Source: Streptomyces canus
Lineage (GTDB): Bacteria; Actinomycetota; Actinomycetes; Streptomycetales; Streptomycetaceae
NCBI RefSeq assembly: GCF_001514145.1
Contig: NZ_KQ948657.1
Location: 124,001 to 188,000, forward strand
DNA: 64,000 nt
Direction: 5' to 3'
Below, piece after piece: positions 51,809 to 61,157 of the stretch. The notes under the pieces are model-generated. The model was not told where the DNA came from. It worked only from the letters and a program-made list of their open reading frames with translations, and did not search any database. Numbering within the stretch: position 1 is the stretch's first letter; every line of letters starts with the position of its first letter. A program made the position numbers and the translations under genes.

Positions 51809-53401
51809 TCAGGTCACGGCCACTTCCCGGCGCTCCGCCCTGCGCCGGGCCGCGATGCGCGGATCGAGCGCCGGTACGGCGGCCAGGAGCTGCTTGGTGT
51901 ACGGGTCCCGGGGGTTGTCGTACACCTCGTCGGCGGGCCCGGTCTCGACGATCCGGCCGCGCCGCATCACGGCGACCCGGTCGCTGACCTGGCGTACGAC
52001 GGCGAGGTCGTGCGCGACGAAGACCAGCGCGAGCCCCAGCTCCCGCTGCAACTCGCCGAGCAGGGCGACCACCTGGGCCTGGGTGGTGACGTCGAGCGCG
52101 GAGACCGGTTCGTCGCAGACGATGACGCGCGGGTCCGCCGCGAGCGCCCGCGCGATGCCCACGCGCTGGCGTTGGCCGCCGCTGAACTCGTGCGGGTAGC
52201 GGTCGTAGTGCGCCCCTTCGAGCCCCACGCGCTCCAGGAGTTCCGTCACGCGCCCCCTGATCCGCTTCTCGTCCCGTTCACCACGCGCGCGGAGCGGGTC
52301 GGCGATCGACTCGCCCACGCTGCGGCGTGGGTTCAAGGAGGAGACGGGGTCCTGGAAGACCATCTGGACGGCCGGGTTCACGCCCACGCGCGCGTGGCCG
52401 TCGTGACGGACCTCGCCCGCCGTCGGCTCCAACAACCCGACCAGCATGCGCCCCAGGGTCGTCTTGCCGCTGCCGCTCTCGCCGACGACGCCGAGGGTCT
52501 CGCCACGGTGGACCGTCAGCGAGACGTCGTCGACGGCCGCGAAGGCCTTCTTGCCTCGCCCGAACTCGCGCCGCAGGCTCTTCGCTTCGAGGACCACCTC
52601 GCCGGATGCCCGGGAAGGTGTCCGAGGCGCGTCCACGCGCGGTACCGCGGCGAGCAGTTCACGCGTGTACGCCTCCGCCGGCGCCCCGAGCACCGCGCCG
52701 ACCGGCCCCTGCTCGACCGCGCGGCCGTGCCGCATGACGAGCACGTCGTCGACGCTCTCGGCGGCGACGCCCACGTCGTGCGTGACGAGCAGCAGACCCA
52801 TCCCGGTCTCCTGGCGCAGGGTGTGCAGCAGGTCGAGGATCTGGGCCTGGACGGTCACGTCGAGCGCGGTCGTCGGCTCGTCGGCGATCAGCAGGTCGGG
52901 CTCGCAGGCCAGTGCCATCGCGATGAGGGCGCGCTGACGCATGCCGCCGCTGAACTCGTGCGGACGGGCCCGGGATCGCCGTACGGCGTCCGGAATGCCG
53001 ACCCGGTCCAGCACCTCCACCGCACGCGCGCGTGCGGCTCGTCGCGACACACGCGTGTGCACGCGGTACACCTCGGCGATCTGGTCGCCGATCGCGTAGT
53101 ACGGGTCCAGGGACGACAACGGGTCCTGGAAGACCATCGCGGCCTTCCCGCCCCGCAGCCGCCGCAGGTCGTCGTCCGGCGCTCGCTGTACGTCCACTCC
53201 GGCGACCTCGACCGAGCCGCCCACGCGGGCGCCCGTGCCGCGGTGCAGCCCGAGCAGGGCCGAGGCGACGGTGGACTTGCCGGAGCCGGACTCGCCGACC
53301 AGGGCGAGGGCGGCGCCCTGCTCCAGGCGGACGGAGAGGCCGTCGACGGCACGCAGGTCGCCGAACTCGACGGTCAGGTCCGTGACATGGACGAGGCTCA
53401 T
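51809..53401 (-). CDS. fused DppD-DppF-type peptide transporter ATPase
   Basis: This 530-residue protein carries both ATPases of a peptide/nickel-type importer in one chain. Each half has its own Walker A (GESGSGKST near 36-44 and GESGSGKTT in the second half), signature (FSGGMRQR and FSGGQRQR) and Walker B ([13 protein letters not shown] and [13 protein letters not shown]). The C-terminal extension of each half (for example [22 protein letters not shown]) is typical of oligopeptide ATPases. Its ATG overlaps the permease stop as ATGA. It is the last gene of the operon. The two domains in many relatives are separate genes, but fusions are common in actinobacteria. Confidence 0.92.
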   Translation of the reverse strand: MSLVHVTDLTVEFGDLRAVDGLSVRLEQGAALALVGESGSGKSTVASALLGLHRGTGARVGGSVEVAGVDVQRAPDDDLRRLRGGKAAMVFQDPLSSLDPYYAIGDQIAEVYRVHTRVSRRAARARAVEVLDRVGIPDAVRRSRARPHEFSGGMRQRALIAMALACEPDLLIADEPTTALDVTVQAQILDLLHTLRQETGMGLLLVTHDVGVAAESVDDVLVMRHGRAVEQGPVGAVLGAPAEAYTRELLAAVPRVDAPRTPSRASGEVVLEAKSLRREFGRGKKAFAAVDDVSLTVHRGETLGVVGESGSGKTTLGRMLVGLLEPTAGEVRHDGHARVGVNPAVQMVFQDPVSSLNPRRSVGESIADPLRARGERDEKRIRGRVTELLERVGLEGAHYDRYPHEFSGGQRQRVGIARALAADPRVIVCDEPVSALDVTTQAQVVALLGELQRELGLALVFVAHDLAVVRQVSDRVAVMRRGRIVETGPADEVYDNPRDPYTKQLLAAVPALDPRIAARRRAERREVAVT

Positions 53402-54396
53402 GCGAGCACCACCCGTCGGTCGGCCACCGCGTACAGCACGTCCGCGACGGCGTTGGCGAGCACCACGAAGAAGCCGATGACCAGGACCATCCCGACGACG
53501 ACCGGGAGGTCGACGACGGTGACGGCGTGGACCAGTTCCTGGCCGATGCCGGGCAGGCCGAACAGTGACTCGACGAGGACGGCCCCGCCCACCGCGCTGC
53601 CGAAGTCGTTGGCGTTCAGGGCGATGATCGGTGCCAGGGCCCCGCGCAGGGCGTGCCGGCCGACGATCGACCGCTCGCCGACGCCGTAGGCCCGGAAGGT
53701 GCGGATGTGGTCCTCGGCGAGCGTCTCGAGCATCGACGCACGGGTCAGCCGTGCGAAGTAGGCCGCCTCGGCGAGGGCGAGCGTGACCCAGGGCAGCAGC
53801 AGGCCCCACATCCATTGCTCGGGGTCGTCGGAGAAGGCGACGTACTCCGGGAACGGCAGTATCTCCAGCTGCCCGCAGACCACGATCATCAGGACGAGGC
53901 CGATGACGAAGGCAGGTGTGGCGATCCCCGCGAGGGTGAGCCCGGTCAGCGCGCGCTCGGTGAACCGGCCGCGTCGCCAGGCGGACAGCACACCGGTGCC
54001 GACGCCCAGCAGCAGCCACAGGACCATCCCGCCGAGCACCAGCGACAGGCTGACGGGCAGCTTGTTCAGGATGATCTGCGTGACCTGCTGGTCGCTCTGG
54101 TACGACAGCCCGAGGCAGGGCGCCGGGCAGTGCTCGACCGAGGTGCCGGTGGAGTAGTCGTGGCCTGCGACGATGCCCTGGAGGAAGTGCCAGTAGCGCA
54201 GGTACAGCGGGTCGTCGAGCCTGAGCTGCTGGGCGACCTGGTGCACCTGTTCCGGTGAGCAGCGCGGGCCGCAGGTGATCTGGGCGACGTTGCCGGGAGT
54301 GGCGTAGAAGACGACGTAGATGATCACCGAGAGGGCGAGCAGGGTGAGTACGGCGCTCACGGTCCGGCGCAGGGCGAATCCGGTGAAGCCGCTCAT
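53398..54396 (-). CDS. peptide ABC transporter permease, DppB type
   Basis: This 332-residue permease has an N-terminal membrane helix (about 12-32), a long external loop with three or four cysteines (TCGPRCSPEQ and HCPAPCLG), and five further helices to about 330. The DppB-type EAA loop is visible as LAEDHIRTFRAYGVGERSIV. The external cysteines could form disulfides. It overlaps the DppC-type gene at its start and the ATPase gene at its end by four bases each. Confidence 0.9.
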   Translation of the reverse strand: MSGFTGFALRRTVSAVLTLLALSVIIYVVFYATPGNVAQITCGPRCSPEQVHQVAQQLRLDDPLYLRYWHFLQGIVAGHDYSTGTSVEHCPAPCLGLSYQSDQQVTQIILNKLPVSLSLVLGGMVLWLLLGVGTGVLSAWRRGRFTERALTGLTLAGIATPAFVIGLVLMIVVCGQLEILPFPEYVAFSDDPEQWMWGLLLPWVTLALAEAAYFARLTRASMLETLAEDHIRTFRAYGVGERSIVGRHALRGALAPIIALNANDFGSAVGGAVLVESLFGLPGIGQELVHAVTVVDLPVVVGMVLVIGFFVVLANAVADVLYAVADRRVVLA

Positions 54397-55397
54397 GCGG
54401 ATCCCTCCTTGCCGGCCTTGGACTCCTGCCTGCGGCCCGTGCCGATGCGCAGGCGGGAGGCCGCGCGCGGGTCGAGGGCGGTGCGGACGCCGTCGCCGAG
54501 GACGGTGAGCGCGAGGACGGTGAGGAACAGCGCGGCGGCGGGCAGCAGCAGGTACTGCGGGGCCGCCTGGTACCAGACGTCGGCCGAGGAGAGCATCTGT
54601 CCCCAGGACGGGGTGGGCGGCTTCACGCCGACGCCGAGGAAGGACAAGGAGGCCTCGATGCTGATGTTCGCCGGCACCATCAGTGCCGCATAGGTGATGA
54701 CCGGCGCGGCGAGACCGGGCAGCAGTTCCCGGCGGGCGATCCGCAAGGTGCCCCAGCCGCTCAGCCGGGCTGCGGCCACGTAGTCCAGTTCCTTGAGGGT
54801 GAGTGTCTGGGCGCGCGCGATCTTGCCGATCGTGCCCCAGGCGACGAAGCCGATGATGAGTGCGACCAGAACCGGCCGCGAGAAGCTGCTCGGCACGATG
54901 GCCAGCAGCGCCAACGCCATGATCATCAACGGCATGGCCACGATGATGTCGGTGATCCGGCTCAACAGTTGATCAACCCATCGGTTGCCGAGCGCGGCCG
55001 CGACGCCCACGACGACACCGAGCAGGACCTGTACGGCGGTCGCGGTCAGCGCGACGCCGAGGGAGACCCGGGCGCCGTACAGCAGGCGCGCGAACAGGTC
55101 GCGTCCGGTCTGCGGTTCGACACCGAGCCAGTGGTCCGCACTGATCCCTCCGAAGGACCCGATGGGCACGCCACCGCGCGCGGAGTCCACCAGGGAGGGG
55201 TGGTAGCTGGTCGGATCCTGGCCCTCCAGCGCGGTGAGCAGGGGCGCCGCTAGCGCCACCAGGACGAGCAGTGCGACGACGAACGCCGCGACCATGGCGG
55301 CACGCTGCGCCCGCAGCCGCCGCCAGAACTGACGGGCCCCGGAGGTTCCCGAGACGGACGCCTCGGGAACCTCGGTGGCGACAAGTGCCTCGCTCAT
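54393..55397 (-). CDS. peptide ABC transporter permease, DppC type
   Basis: This 334-residue permease has the OppC_N segment (about 28-60, FWRRLRAQRAAMVAAFVVAL) followed by the BPD permease domain. The EAA loop reads LKELDYVAAARLSGWGTLRI (about 210-229). ATG 55397 lies four bases beyond the stop of the binding-protein gene and has no clear SD, so it depends on coupling. The gene order binding protein-C-B-ATPase differs from the usual A-B-C-D-F. Confidence 0.9.
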   Translation of the reverse strand: MSEALVATEVPEASVSGTSGARQFWRRLRAQRAAMVAAFVVALLVLVALAAPLLTALEGQDPTSYHPSLVDSARGGVPIGSFGGISADHWLGVEPQTGRDLFARLLYGARVSLGVALTATAVQVLLGVVVGVAAALGNRWVDQLLSRITDIIVAMPLMIMALALLAIVPSSFSRPVLVALIIGFVAWGTIGKIARAQTLTLKELDYVAAARLSGWGTLRIARRELLPGLAAPVITYAALMVPANISIEASLSFLGVGVKPPTPSWGQMLSSADVWYQAAPQYLLLPAAALFLTVLALTVLGDGVRTALDPRAASRLRIGTGRRQESKAGKEGSA

Positions 55398-55401
55398 CGG
55401 G

Positions 55402-57120
55402 TTACTTGACCGCGACCTGCGAGATGTCCAGCACACCGGTCCAGTCGCTGATCACGACGTTCTTGATGTCCTTGCCGTACAGACGCTTGTAGACCGGGTG
55501 GAACAGCGGCACGGTCAGTGCCTGCTCGCCGATCTTCTTGTCCAGTGCGCCCCACCGCTTGGCGGCAGCGTCAAGATCGGTCAACTTGTTGATCGCGTCA
55601 ATCTCGTCATTGACCGACGTGTCATTGAGCAGGCCCGTGTTGAAGTTCGCGCCGTCCCTGACGATCTGACGGCCGTCGAAGATCGGAGCGAGGAAGGGGC
55701 CGCCGGAGGGCCAGTCGGCACCCCAGTGGGCGAGGAAGAAGCCGGGCTCGGTCTTCACGCTGTGGATCGTGTCCGAGTAGTTGTTGTCCTCCAGTCCCTG
55801 GAGCTTGACCGTGATGCCGGCCTTCTTGAGCGCGTCCTGGATCGCGGTCGCGATCTCGGGGCTGGTCTCGAAGTCCTTGGCGTTGGAGTGGGTGAGCGTG
55901 ACCGTGAGCCCGTTCGGGTGTCCGGCCTCCTTCAGCAGCTCCTTGGCCTTCGCCGCGTTGCCCGTCGCACCTGCCGGGAAGAGGTCGTACGGCTCGTAGC
56001 CGAAGGACTTCTGGTTCGGCAGGAAAGTGGTGGCGGACTCGGCGAGCGCGCTGCCGCCGGCCGCGTTCACCACGGAGGACCGGTCGATGGCGTACGAGAT
56101 CGCCTGCCGCACCTTGACGTTGTTGAACGGCTTGACCGTCGGGTTGAACGCTATGTAGTTGGTGTAACCGAAGTGCCCGGTGCCGACGCGGGCGGCGAGC
56201 TCCTTGTCGCCCGTCACCTTGGCGAGTTCGGCCGGGCCGAGGTTGGTGTCCGTGGTGACCGCGGCGGTGTCCGCACCCTGGGACGCCGACAGCCGCTGGT
56301 TGATCACCGATGAGTCGAGCCCTGACTTGACGTCGATCCTGTCCGGGTACGCCTTGCGCTCGGCGTCCGTGGAAGTGGACCAGTACGTGTTGCGCTCCAG
56401 GACGAGGTGCTCACCGTCGTTCTGGTTCGTGACGACCTTGTACGGGCCGGACGAGACGGGGTGCTCCTCGTACTTCGTACCGGTGTCCTTGGCCTTCGGG
56501 ACGGGCGTGAACTGCGTCTGCGTGGCCAGGTACGGGAACTCGCCCTCGGGCTTGTTCAGATGGAAGACGATGGTGCGGGCGTCAGGCGTCTCGATGGCCG
56601 CGAGACCCTTCTTGTCCTTGTACGGCCCCTGGTAGTCCGCCGCGCCGACCAGCCAGTCCCGCAGATAGGGGGCGCCGCCGGAGAGTTCGGGCGCGAAGGA
56701 GCGCTCGATGCCGTACTTGATGTCGGCCGAGGTGATCGCGGCGCCGTCCTCGTACTTGAGCCCTGCCTTCAGCGTGTACGTCCACACGGTCGCGTCCTTG
56801 TTGGGGCGCCCGGTGTCGGTGGCGAGGTCGGGGACGACCTCGGCACCGGCGGCGCCGTTCTCGCGGTTGCGGGTGGTGAGGGTGCGGAAGACGAGCGAGG
56901 GCACGTTGCCGCCGCCGGAGGTGTACAGGCGGGCGGGGTCGAAGTCCTGCTGCGGGTTGGAGTTCAGCACCGTGAGGGTGCCGCCCTTGTGGGGCGTGGA
57001 GTCGCCACCGGAGCTCTTGGCATCGTTGTCCTCAGGGCCGCAGGCGGCCGCGCCCGCTGCCAGAACCAGGCTTACGGATACCGCTGCCACACGGCGCGTG
57101 GTGAGGGACGGTGGACGCAT
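55402..57120 (-). CDS. peptide-binding lipoprotein, DppA/OppA type
   Basis: This 572-residue SBP_bac_5 protein captures oligopeptides (or nickel/heme-type ligands in some relatives) outside the cell. The signal peptide ends at the lipobox AAAC (about 24-27). The ligand-binding domain begins KGGTLTVLNSNPQQDFDPAR (about 45-64) and spans the remainder. GAGAGG about nine bases before the ATG supports the start. It leads the four-gene importer operon. Its mRNA probably starts near 57380 and carries a small ORF and a pair of direct repeats before this gene. Confidence 0.9.
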   Translation of the reverse strand: MRPPSLTTRRVAAVSVSLVLAAGAAACGPEDNDAKSSGGDSTPHKGGTLTVLNSNPQQDFDPARLYTSGGGNVPSLVFRTLTTRNRENGAAGAEVVPDLATDTGRPNKDATVWTYTLKAGLKYEDGAAITSADIKYGIERSFAPELSGGAPYLRDWLVGAADYQGPYKDKKGLAAIETPDARTIVFHLNKPEGEFPYLATQTQFTPVPKAKDTGTKYEEHPVSSGPYKVVTNQNDGEHLVLERNTYWSTSTDAERKAYPDRIDVKSGLDSSVINQRLSASQGADTAAVTTDTNLGPAELAKVTGDKELAARVGTGHFGYTNYIAFNPTVKPFNNVKVRQAISYAIDRSSVVNAAGGSALAESATTFLPNQKSFGYEPYDLFPAGATGNAAKAKELLKEAGHPNGLTVTLTHSNAKDFETSPEIATAIQDALKKAGITVKLQGLEDNNYSDTIHSVKTEPGFFLAHWGADWPSGGPFLAPIFDGRQIVRDGANFNTGLLNDTSVNDEIDAINKLTDLDAAAKRWGALDKKIGEQALTVPLFHPVYKRLYGKDIKNVVISDWTGVLDISQVAVK

Positions 57121-57131
57121 CGGAGACGACC

Positions 57132-57153
57132 TCTCGAATGATGAGTCTCGAAT
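57132..57153. promoter_or_regulatory. direct repeat just upstream of the peptide-binding gene
   Basis: TCTCGAAT occurs at 57132-57139 and 57146-57153, 14 bases apart and within 35 bases of the start codon. It overlaps the SD region, so it could be a site for a regulator or an RNA-binding protein. Nothing else is evident in the remaining 130 bases up to the small ORF. Confidence 0.35.
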
Positions 57154-57284
57154 GGCGAGACAGGTTGACGAAGGGTGAGACGAAAGTGGACAGACGTCCG
57201 CCCTGGCGTCGGGTCGTCGAAAGAGCCATGACCGAGGTCACGGAGAAGTACGGGATTCGCGACGCGCGCGCCTGAGGGCGGGCG

Positions 57285-57380
57285 TCAGCGACAGAGAATG
57301 TCGGCCACGCAGAGCGGGGTCACACCGATGAGCGCCAGCTGGATGGCGGCGCTGCTCTCGACGGCATGACTAGACCACAT
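57285..57380 (-). CDS. leaderless 31-residue small ORF ahead of the peptide importer
   Basis: The ORF encodes MWSSHAVESSAAIQLALIG followed by VTPLCVADILCR and then stops at 57285. Its ATG is ten bases from a TACATA -10 box, so it would be the very start of a leaderless mRNA. From codon 6 onward third positions are almost all G or C, as in real genes here. The peptide has a hydrophobic middle and two cysteines (24 and 30). Leader peptides that end in cysteine are known before some Streptomyces transporter operons. A sensing role is inferred. A stand-alone membrane peptide is the alternative. Confidence 0.55.
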   Translation of the reverse strand: MWSSHAVESSAAIQLALIGVTPLCVADILCR

Positions 57381-57389
57381 GCGCAGCAA

Positions 57390-57417
57390 TATGTACGACC
57401 GGCTCAACCCATGTCAA
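57390..57417 (-). promoter_or_regulatory. strong housekeeping-type promoter before the small ORF
   Basis: On the - strand a perfect TTGACA (57417-57412) and TACATA (57395-57390) are 16 bases apart. It is one of the best consensus promoters in the window and drives the small ORF and probably the importer operon. It lies 20 bases from the end of the DUF3152 gene. Confidence 0.7.
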
Positions 57418-57437
57418 TGTGACATGGGCGCCATCCG

Positions 57438-59414
57438 TCAACTCCCGGGGTACGGCCAGGGGTTGGCCCGGCAGTGGATCCCGTCGTGGTCGAGGAACTT
57501 GGTCTGCTGCTGCATCACCGGCGCGAGCTCGCCGTTCTTGTCGCAGGTGACATGGGAGTAGCCGAGACGGTGACCGACTTCATGGTTGATCAACATTTGA
57601 CGGTAGGCATGGATCTGATCACCGTATGTACTTGATCCCTGCGCCCATCGATACGCGTTGATCATCACGCGTTCGGTGGCGGCCGAGTCGCACGAGACGT
57701 TGTCCTCGGTGGTGTCGAGTCCGGACTTGGCGCACCAGTCGGCGGTGGTGCCGGGGCTGGCGAGCGTGATCACGAAGTCGGGCTTGCCCGTGTAGACGCG
57801 CTCGAAGGTCCGGGCGCCGCTGTGGGCCCAGCTGCGGTCATCGTTGAGCGTCTTCTGCACGGCCTCGGCGAAGAGTGCGCCGTCGAGTCCGAGACCCTGC
57901 TCCACGTCCACGCGGTAGGTGTACTTCTGTCCCTTGCCGGGCGCCTTGTCGACGCCCTGGATCGCGTCGAACTTCCCCGAGCCGTCGAGCTTGGCGCTGA
58001 GCGGGTACTTGGTGCCCATCGCCTGTTCGTACGTCAGCGTCGCCACACTGGCCGAGGCGGACGGCGTCGGCTGCCCGTCCGCGCCCGAGACGGAGTCGCG
58101 GGCGTCCCGGGCCTGGTCGGTCGCGGACTGCGTGCCCACGGCGGTGTCGCGCCCGTCGGTGACCTGTCCTGCCACGACGACAGCGAGGACGGTGACGACC
58201 GCGGCGGCCGCGATGCCGGTGAACGCCCGGCCCTTGCCGCCCTTGGCCACCGGCGGGTCGGCCGGTGGCGCGTCGCCGGAGTCGGGGCGGGCGTCCTCGT
58301 CGGTGTCGGTGGCGGTGTCGTCGGGCCAGTCGGTGACCGAGCCGTACGGGTCGGAGTGGTGCGCGACGGCGGGGTACGCGGAGTCGGACGCGCGGGCCGC
58401 CGTGACGGGAACAGGGCCGCGAGGCCCACCGGGCGCGAAGGCATCGACCTCGTCGGTGAACGCGTCAAGGTAGTCCTGTCGTGGCCTCGATCCCGACGGG
58501 CCCTGCCGCTGCCGCGGAGGAGCGGCTCCGGGTCCGGCGGCGTACCCGCCCGGTCCCCGATCACTCAACTCCCCCCAGCCGCCCCCGGATTCACGCTGCT
58601 CGGGATGGCCACCACGGGCCCGGGGGACGCCATGGGCCGGCGTGCCGTCGGAAAGCCGCGGGAAACCGTGCGGGGGCGTCCCCTCCGGGAACCGCCGCCC
58701 ACCTTGGCCGGACGGACCGTCGGACACACGAGGGACCCCGCGCGCCGGCGTGCCGTCGGGCAGCCGAGGAAAGCCGTGAGCGGGGGTACCGTCCGGAAGC
58801 CGGGGAAACCCGTGCGCGGGCGTCCCGTCCGCAAGCCGAGGAACGCCACGCGCGGGCGACCCGTCCGCAAGCCGGGGGAAACCGGCGGGCGCCCCATCCG
58901 GAACCCCCGGAAACCCACCCGCAGGCGTGCCGTCCGCAAGCCGAGGAAACCCATGTGCAGGCGTGCCGTCTGGATGCCGCGGGCCGCCCTGCGCAGGCAC
59001 CCGATACCCGGCAGCGTCGACTCCGGGTCCAGCTCCGGGTGCCCCGCGGTCGGGCCCCCGGCCACCCTGCGTCCTCCGCCGAGCAGACTGCGGCGCCGCA
59101 GCGGACGAAGTCGGCATCCGTCCCCGGCCCGTCGCCTCCGTGCCGAGACCTGTAGCGCCCCGCGCCCCTTCGGCCCCGGCCCGGTCCCTCGTCTCCCGGC
59201 CGACACCTGTGGCGCCCCGCACTCCCTCGACGCCCGCCCAGCCCTGCGTCTCCCGGCCGAGACCCGTAGCGCCCCGCGCCCCCTCGGCGTCCGCCCGGTC
59301 CCTCGCCTCCGTGCCAAGACCCTCGGCGCCCGCCCGGCCCGAATCCCCCCGGTCGGAACTGCCCTTGTCGGGCCCCTTCTTGGGAGCGGGCCCGCGTCGA
59401 CTGTGGCGTCCCAC
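57438..59414 (-). CDS. DUF3152 membrane-anchored metzincin-like protein with a repetitive tail
   Basis: This 658-residue protein has an unusual N-terminus: about three 24-residue repeats (GARGATGLGRET type, about 40-95), then some ten 13-residue repeats (PRLPDGTPAHGF type, about 140-270). One membrane segment follows at about 393-415. The extracellular DUF3152 domain (about 440-658) ends with HEVGHRLGYSH (611-621), the full metzincin zinc motif, and a downstream methionine (PVMQQQT). The enzyme's substrate is unknown. The GTG start has GAGGCGGGG upstream. It begins eight bases after the alpha/beta hydrolase and matches Rv3207c in position. Confidence 0.85.
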   Translation of the reverse strand: MGRHSRRGPAPKKGPDKGSSDRGDSGRAGAEGLGTEARDRADAEGARGATGLGRETQGWAGVEGVRGATGVGRETRDRAGAEGARGATGLGTEATGRGRMPTSSAAAPQSARRRTQGGRGPDRGAPGAGPGVDAAGYRVPAQGGPRHPDGTPAHGFPRLADGTPAGGFPGVPDGAPAGFPRLADGSPARGVPRLADGTPAHGFPRLPDGTPAHGFPRLPDGTPARGVPRVSDGPSGQGGRRFPEGTPPHGFPRLSDGTPAHGVPRARGGHPEQRESGGGWGELSDRGPGGYAAGPGAAPPRQRQGPSGSRPRQDYLDAFTDEVDAFAPGGPRGPVPVTAARASDSAYPAVAHHSDPYGSVTDWPDDTATDTDEDARPDSGDAPPADPPVAKGGKGRAFTGIAAAAVVTVLAVVVAGQVTDGRDTAVGTQSATDQARDARDSVSGADGQPTPSASASVATLTYEQAMGTKYPLSAKLDGSGKFDAIQGVDKAPGKGQKYTYRVDVEQGLGLDGALFAEAVQKTLNDDRSWAHSGARTFERVYTGKPDFVITLASPGTTADWCAKSGLDTTEDNVSCDSAATERVMINAYRWAQGSSTYGDQIHAYRQMLINHEVGHRLGYSHVTCDKNGELAPVMQQQTKFLDHDGIHCRANPWPYPGS

Positions 59415-59422
59415 GCCCCGCC

Positions 59423-60511
59423 TCAGCTCCCCACAGTCGTGGCGTCGGCCCCGTCACCGGAGGCCGTCGCGGAATCGCGCCGGTCACCCGAGGCCCCCTC
59501 ACCGGAGGCACCCACGGAACCGTCACGCTTGTCAGAGCCTCCCACGGAACCGTCAGAAGTCGCCCCGTCCACGGCGAACTCCCGGAACGCGCCCGCCACC
59601 GTCTCCGGGTACTCCATCATCGCCACATGCCCCGCCTCCGGCAGCGTCAGCAGTCGGGAGTCGCGGAAGGCTCGGGCCGCCTTCTGGGCCATGCGGAAGC
59701 CGACGAGCTGGTCGCGGCCGCCGTAGACGAGAAGCGTGGGCGCGAGAACACGCTCGGCCTGGCGCCACAGCGCGTGCTGGCCGCCCAGTGTGTACGCGTT
59801 CACCAGCCCGCGCGCGGAACGCGTCATCGCGTCCCAGAAATACGGCAGTTGCAGCCGCCGCTCCATCTCCTCCACCGCGTACCGGAACCCCTCCGGAGTG
59901 ACCCGCCCGGGGTCGCCGTAGCACAGGGCCGTGACCCCGCGGACGCGCTGCTCGGCCGTCCAGTCCCTGCTGTACCGGGTGAACAGACCGGCCACGCCGG
60001 GGACCGCCAGCAGCCCCGTGGGCACGGCGGTGCGCTGGACGCGGATCTCCGGGAGGGCCGGCGAAACGAGGGTGAGCGTACGCACCAGGTCGGGCCGCAC
60101 CGCTGCCACGCGGGTGGACACCGCGCCGCCGAGGGAGTTCCCGAAGAGGTGGACGGGGCCGCGGCCGGACGCGTCGAGAAAACGGATCACCGCGCGCGCG
60201 TGCGCGGTGATCGAGTAGTTGCCGTCGTCCGGCGGCGGGGAGTCACCGAAGCCCGGCAGATCGACGGCCTCGCCGTCGACGTCGCCCTCCAGCTGCTCCA
60301 TCAGCGCCGACCAGTTCTGCGAGGAACCGCCCAGGCCATGGACGTACAGCGCGGGCGGCAGCCCCTCGCGCGCGGGTGGTCTCGAACGCACCGCCAGGGT
60401 GATCCCCGGCAGCCCCACCGACCTCATCCGCTCGCCCTCACCGACCCTGACGGGCGCCACCTTCGGCAGGACGGTGGCGGGCGGCACGAAGGGCAGCTCG
60501 GTCGAAGACAT
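59423..60511 (-). CDS. alpha/beta hydrolase
   Basis: This 362-residue protein has a classic alpha/beta-hydrolase fold: oxyanion motif YVHGLGGSSQNW (about 56-67), nucleophile GNSLGG (Ser near 124), acid in YGGRDQLVG (about 247-255) and catalytic His in PEAGHVAMMEYPE (about 276-288). It has no signal peptide. A Ser/Gly/Asp-rich tail of about 45 residues (SDGSVGGSDKRDGSVGASG) is unusual. The substrate is unknown; esters and lipids are likely in this group. It is cotranscribed with the DUF3152 gene and diverges from the acidic small protein. Confidence 0.87.
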   Translation of the reverse strand: MSSTELPFVPPATVLPKVAPVRVGEGERMRSVGLPGITLAVRSRPPAREGLPPALYVHGLGGSSQNWSALMEQLEGDVDGEAVDLPGFGDSPPPDDGNYSITAHARAVIRFLDASGRGPVHLFGNSLGGAVSTRVAAVRPDLVRTLTLVSPALPEIRVQRTAVPTGLLAVPGVAGLFTRYSRDWTAEQRVRGVTALCYGDPGRVTPEGFRYAVEEMERRLQLPYFWDAMTRSARGLVNAYTLGGQHALWRQAERVLAPTLLVYGGRDQLVGFRMAQKAARAFRDSRLLTLPEAGHVAMMEYPETVAGAFREFAVDGATSDGSVGGSDKRDGSVGASGEGASGDRRDSATASGDGADATTVGS

Positions 60512-60701
60512 GCGGCAATGTTACGAGACGATCACGCTGTGGTTCATGTGTTCGCCATCACAGAGCACATGTACGAGGCGTGCGCGGCGGTCGCACGTAC
60601 ATCGCATGGCGTCCAGATCGTGTGTCTCCTAGGCTCGTACGCAGGGCACCCGAATGTGGCCCCCTGTGTACATCAGGGACGTTCTAGGAAGGGAGCCCAC
60701 C

Positions 60702-60935
60702 ATGGCCTACGACCCCACCGACCCCGAGGCCTTCACCGACTCCGAGGCCTTCGAGGAGGACGACGTCGCCGAGCGCGACGTCGAGGCCCCCGAGGTCGAC
60801 GCGGCCGAGCAGCACACCGACATCGCGCCCGACCGCGACGACCCCCTGACCGGCGTGGACCCCGACCGGGCCAACGAGGCCGACCTGGTCGAACAGGCCA
60901 GGGTCGTCTCGCTCGACGAGGACGACTATCGGTGA
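60702..60935 (+). CDS. small highly acidic protein
   Basis: This 77-residue protein is about one-third Asp and Glu, has no Cys, and shows repeated DPE/EAF and VEAPEVDAAE patterns. It is probably disordered. No family is recognised. AAGGGAG seven bases before ATG 60702 supports translation. A bidirectional promoter region of 190 bases separates it from the alpha/beta hydrolase. Confidence 0.7.
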   Translation: MAYDPTDPEAFTDSEAFEEDDVAERDVEAPEVDAAEQHTDIAPDRDDPLTGVDPDRANEADLVEQARVVSLDEDDYR

Positions 60936-61036
60936 CGTCGGACCGGCGCCGAGCGGCCGACAAGGCACTCATCAGCGCATTCCCGAGCAGGAACGGGACG
61001 GCAGCCCTGCCCACTAGATGACCGTTTGAAACCTTT

Positions 61037-61057
61037 GGACGGTTTTCGTCACCGTCC
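61037..61057. promoter_or_regulatory. inverted repeat upstream of the TetR gene
   Basis: GGACGGT (61037-61043) and ACCGTCC (61051-61057) form a 7-bp inverted repeat with a 7-base spacer. It lies 101 bases before tetR and 102 bases after the acidic gene. It could be a TetR operator or a weak terminator; neither is proven. Confidence 0.4.
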
Positions 61058-61157
61058 GGTCCGTGAAATTCTGCGTTCGTACCGCGCACAGCACGGTTAC
61101 CGAAAAGTACGATGGCGGCGCGGCGCACACCGCATGTGGACGACATTGGGAGGCGGC

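Noticed and set aside
58600..59000. CRISPR-like regular repeats
   Set aside because: The regular 39-base units are in frame and encode the 13-residue repeats of the DUF3152 protein; there are no unique spacers.
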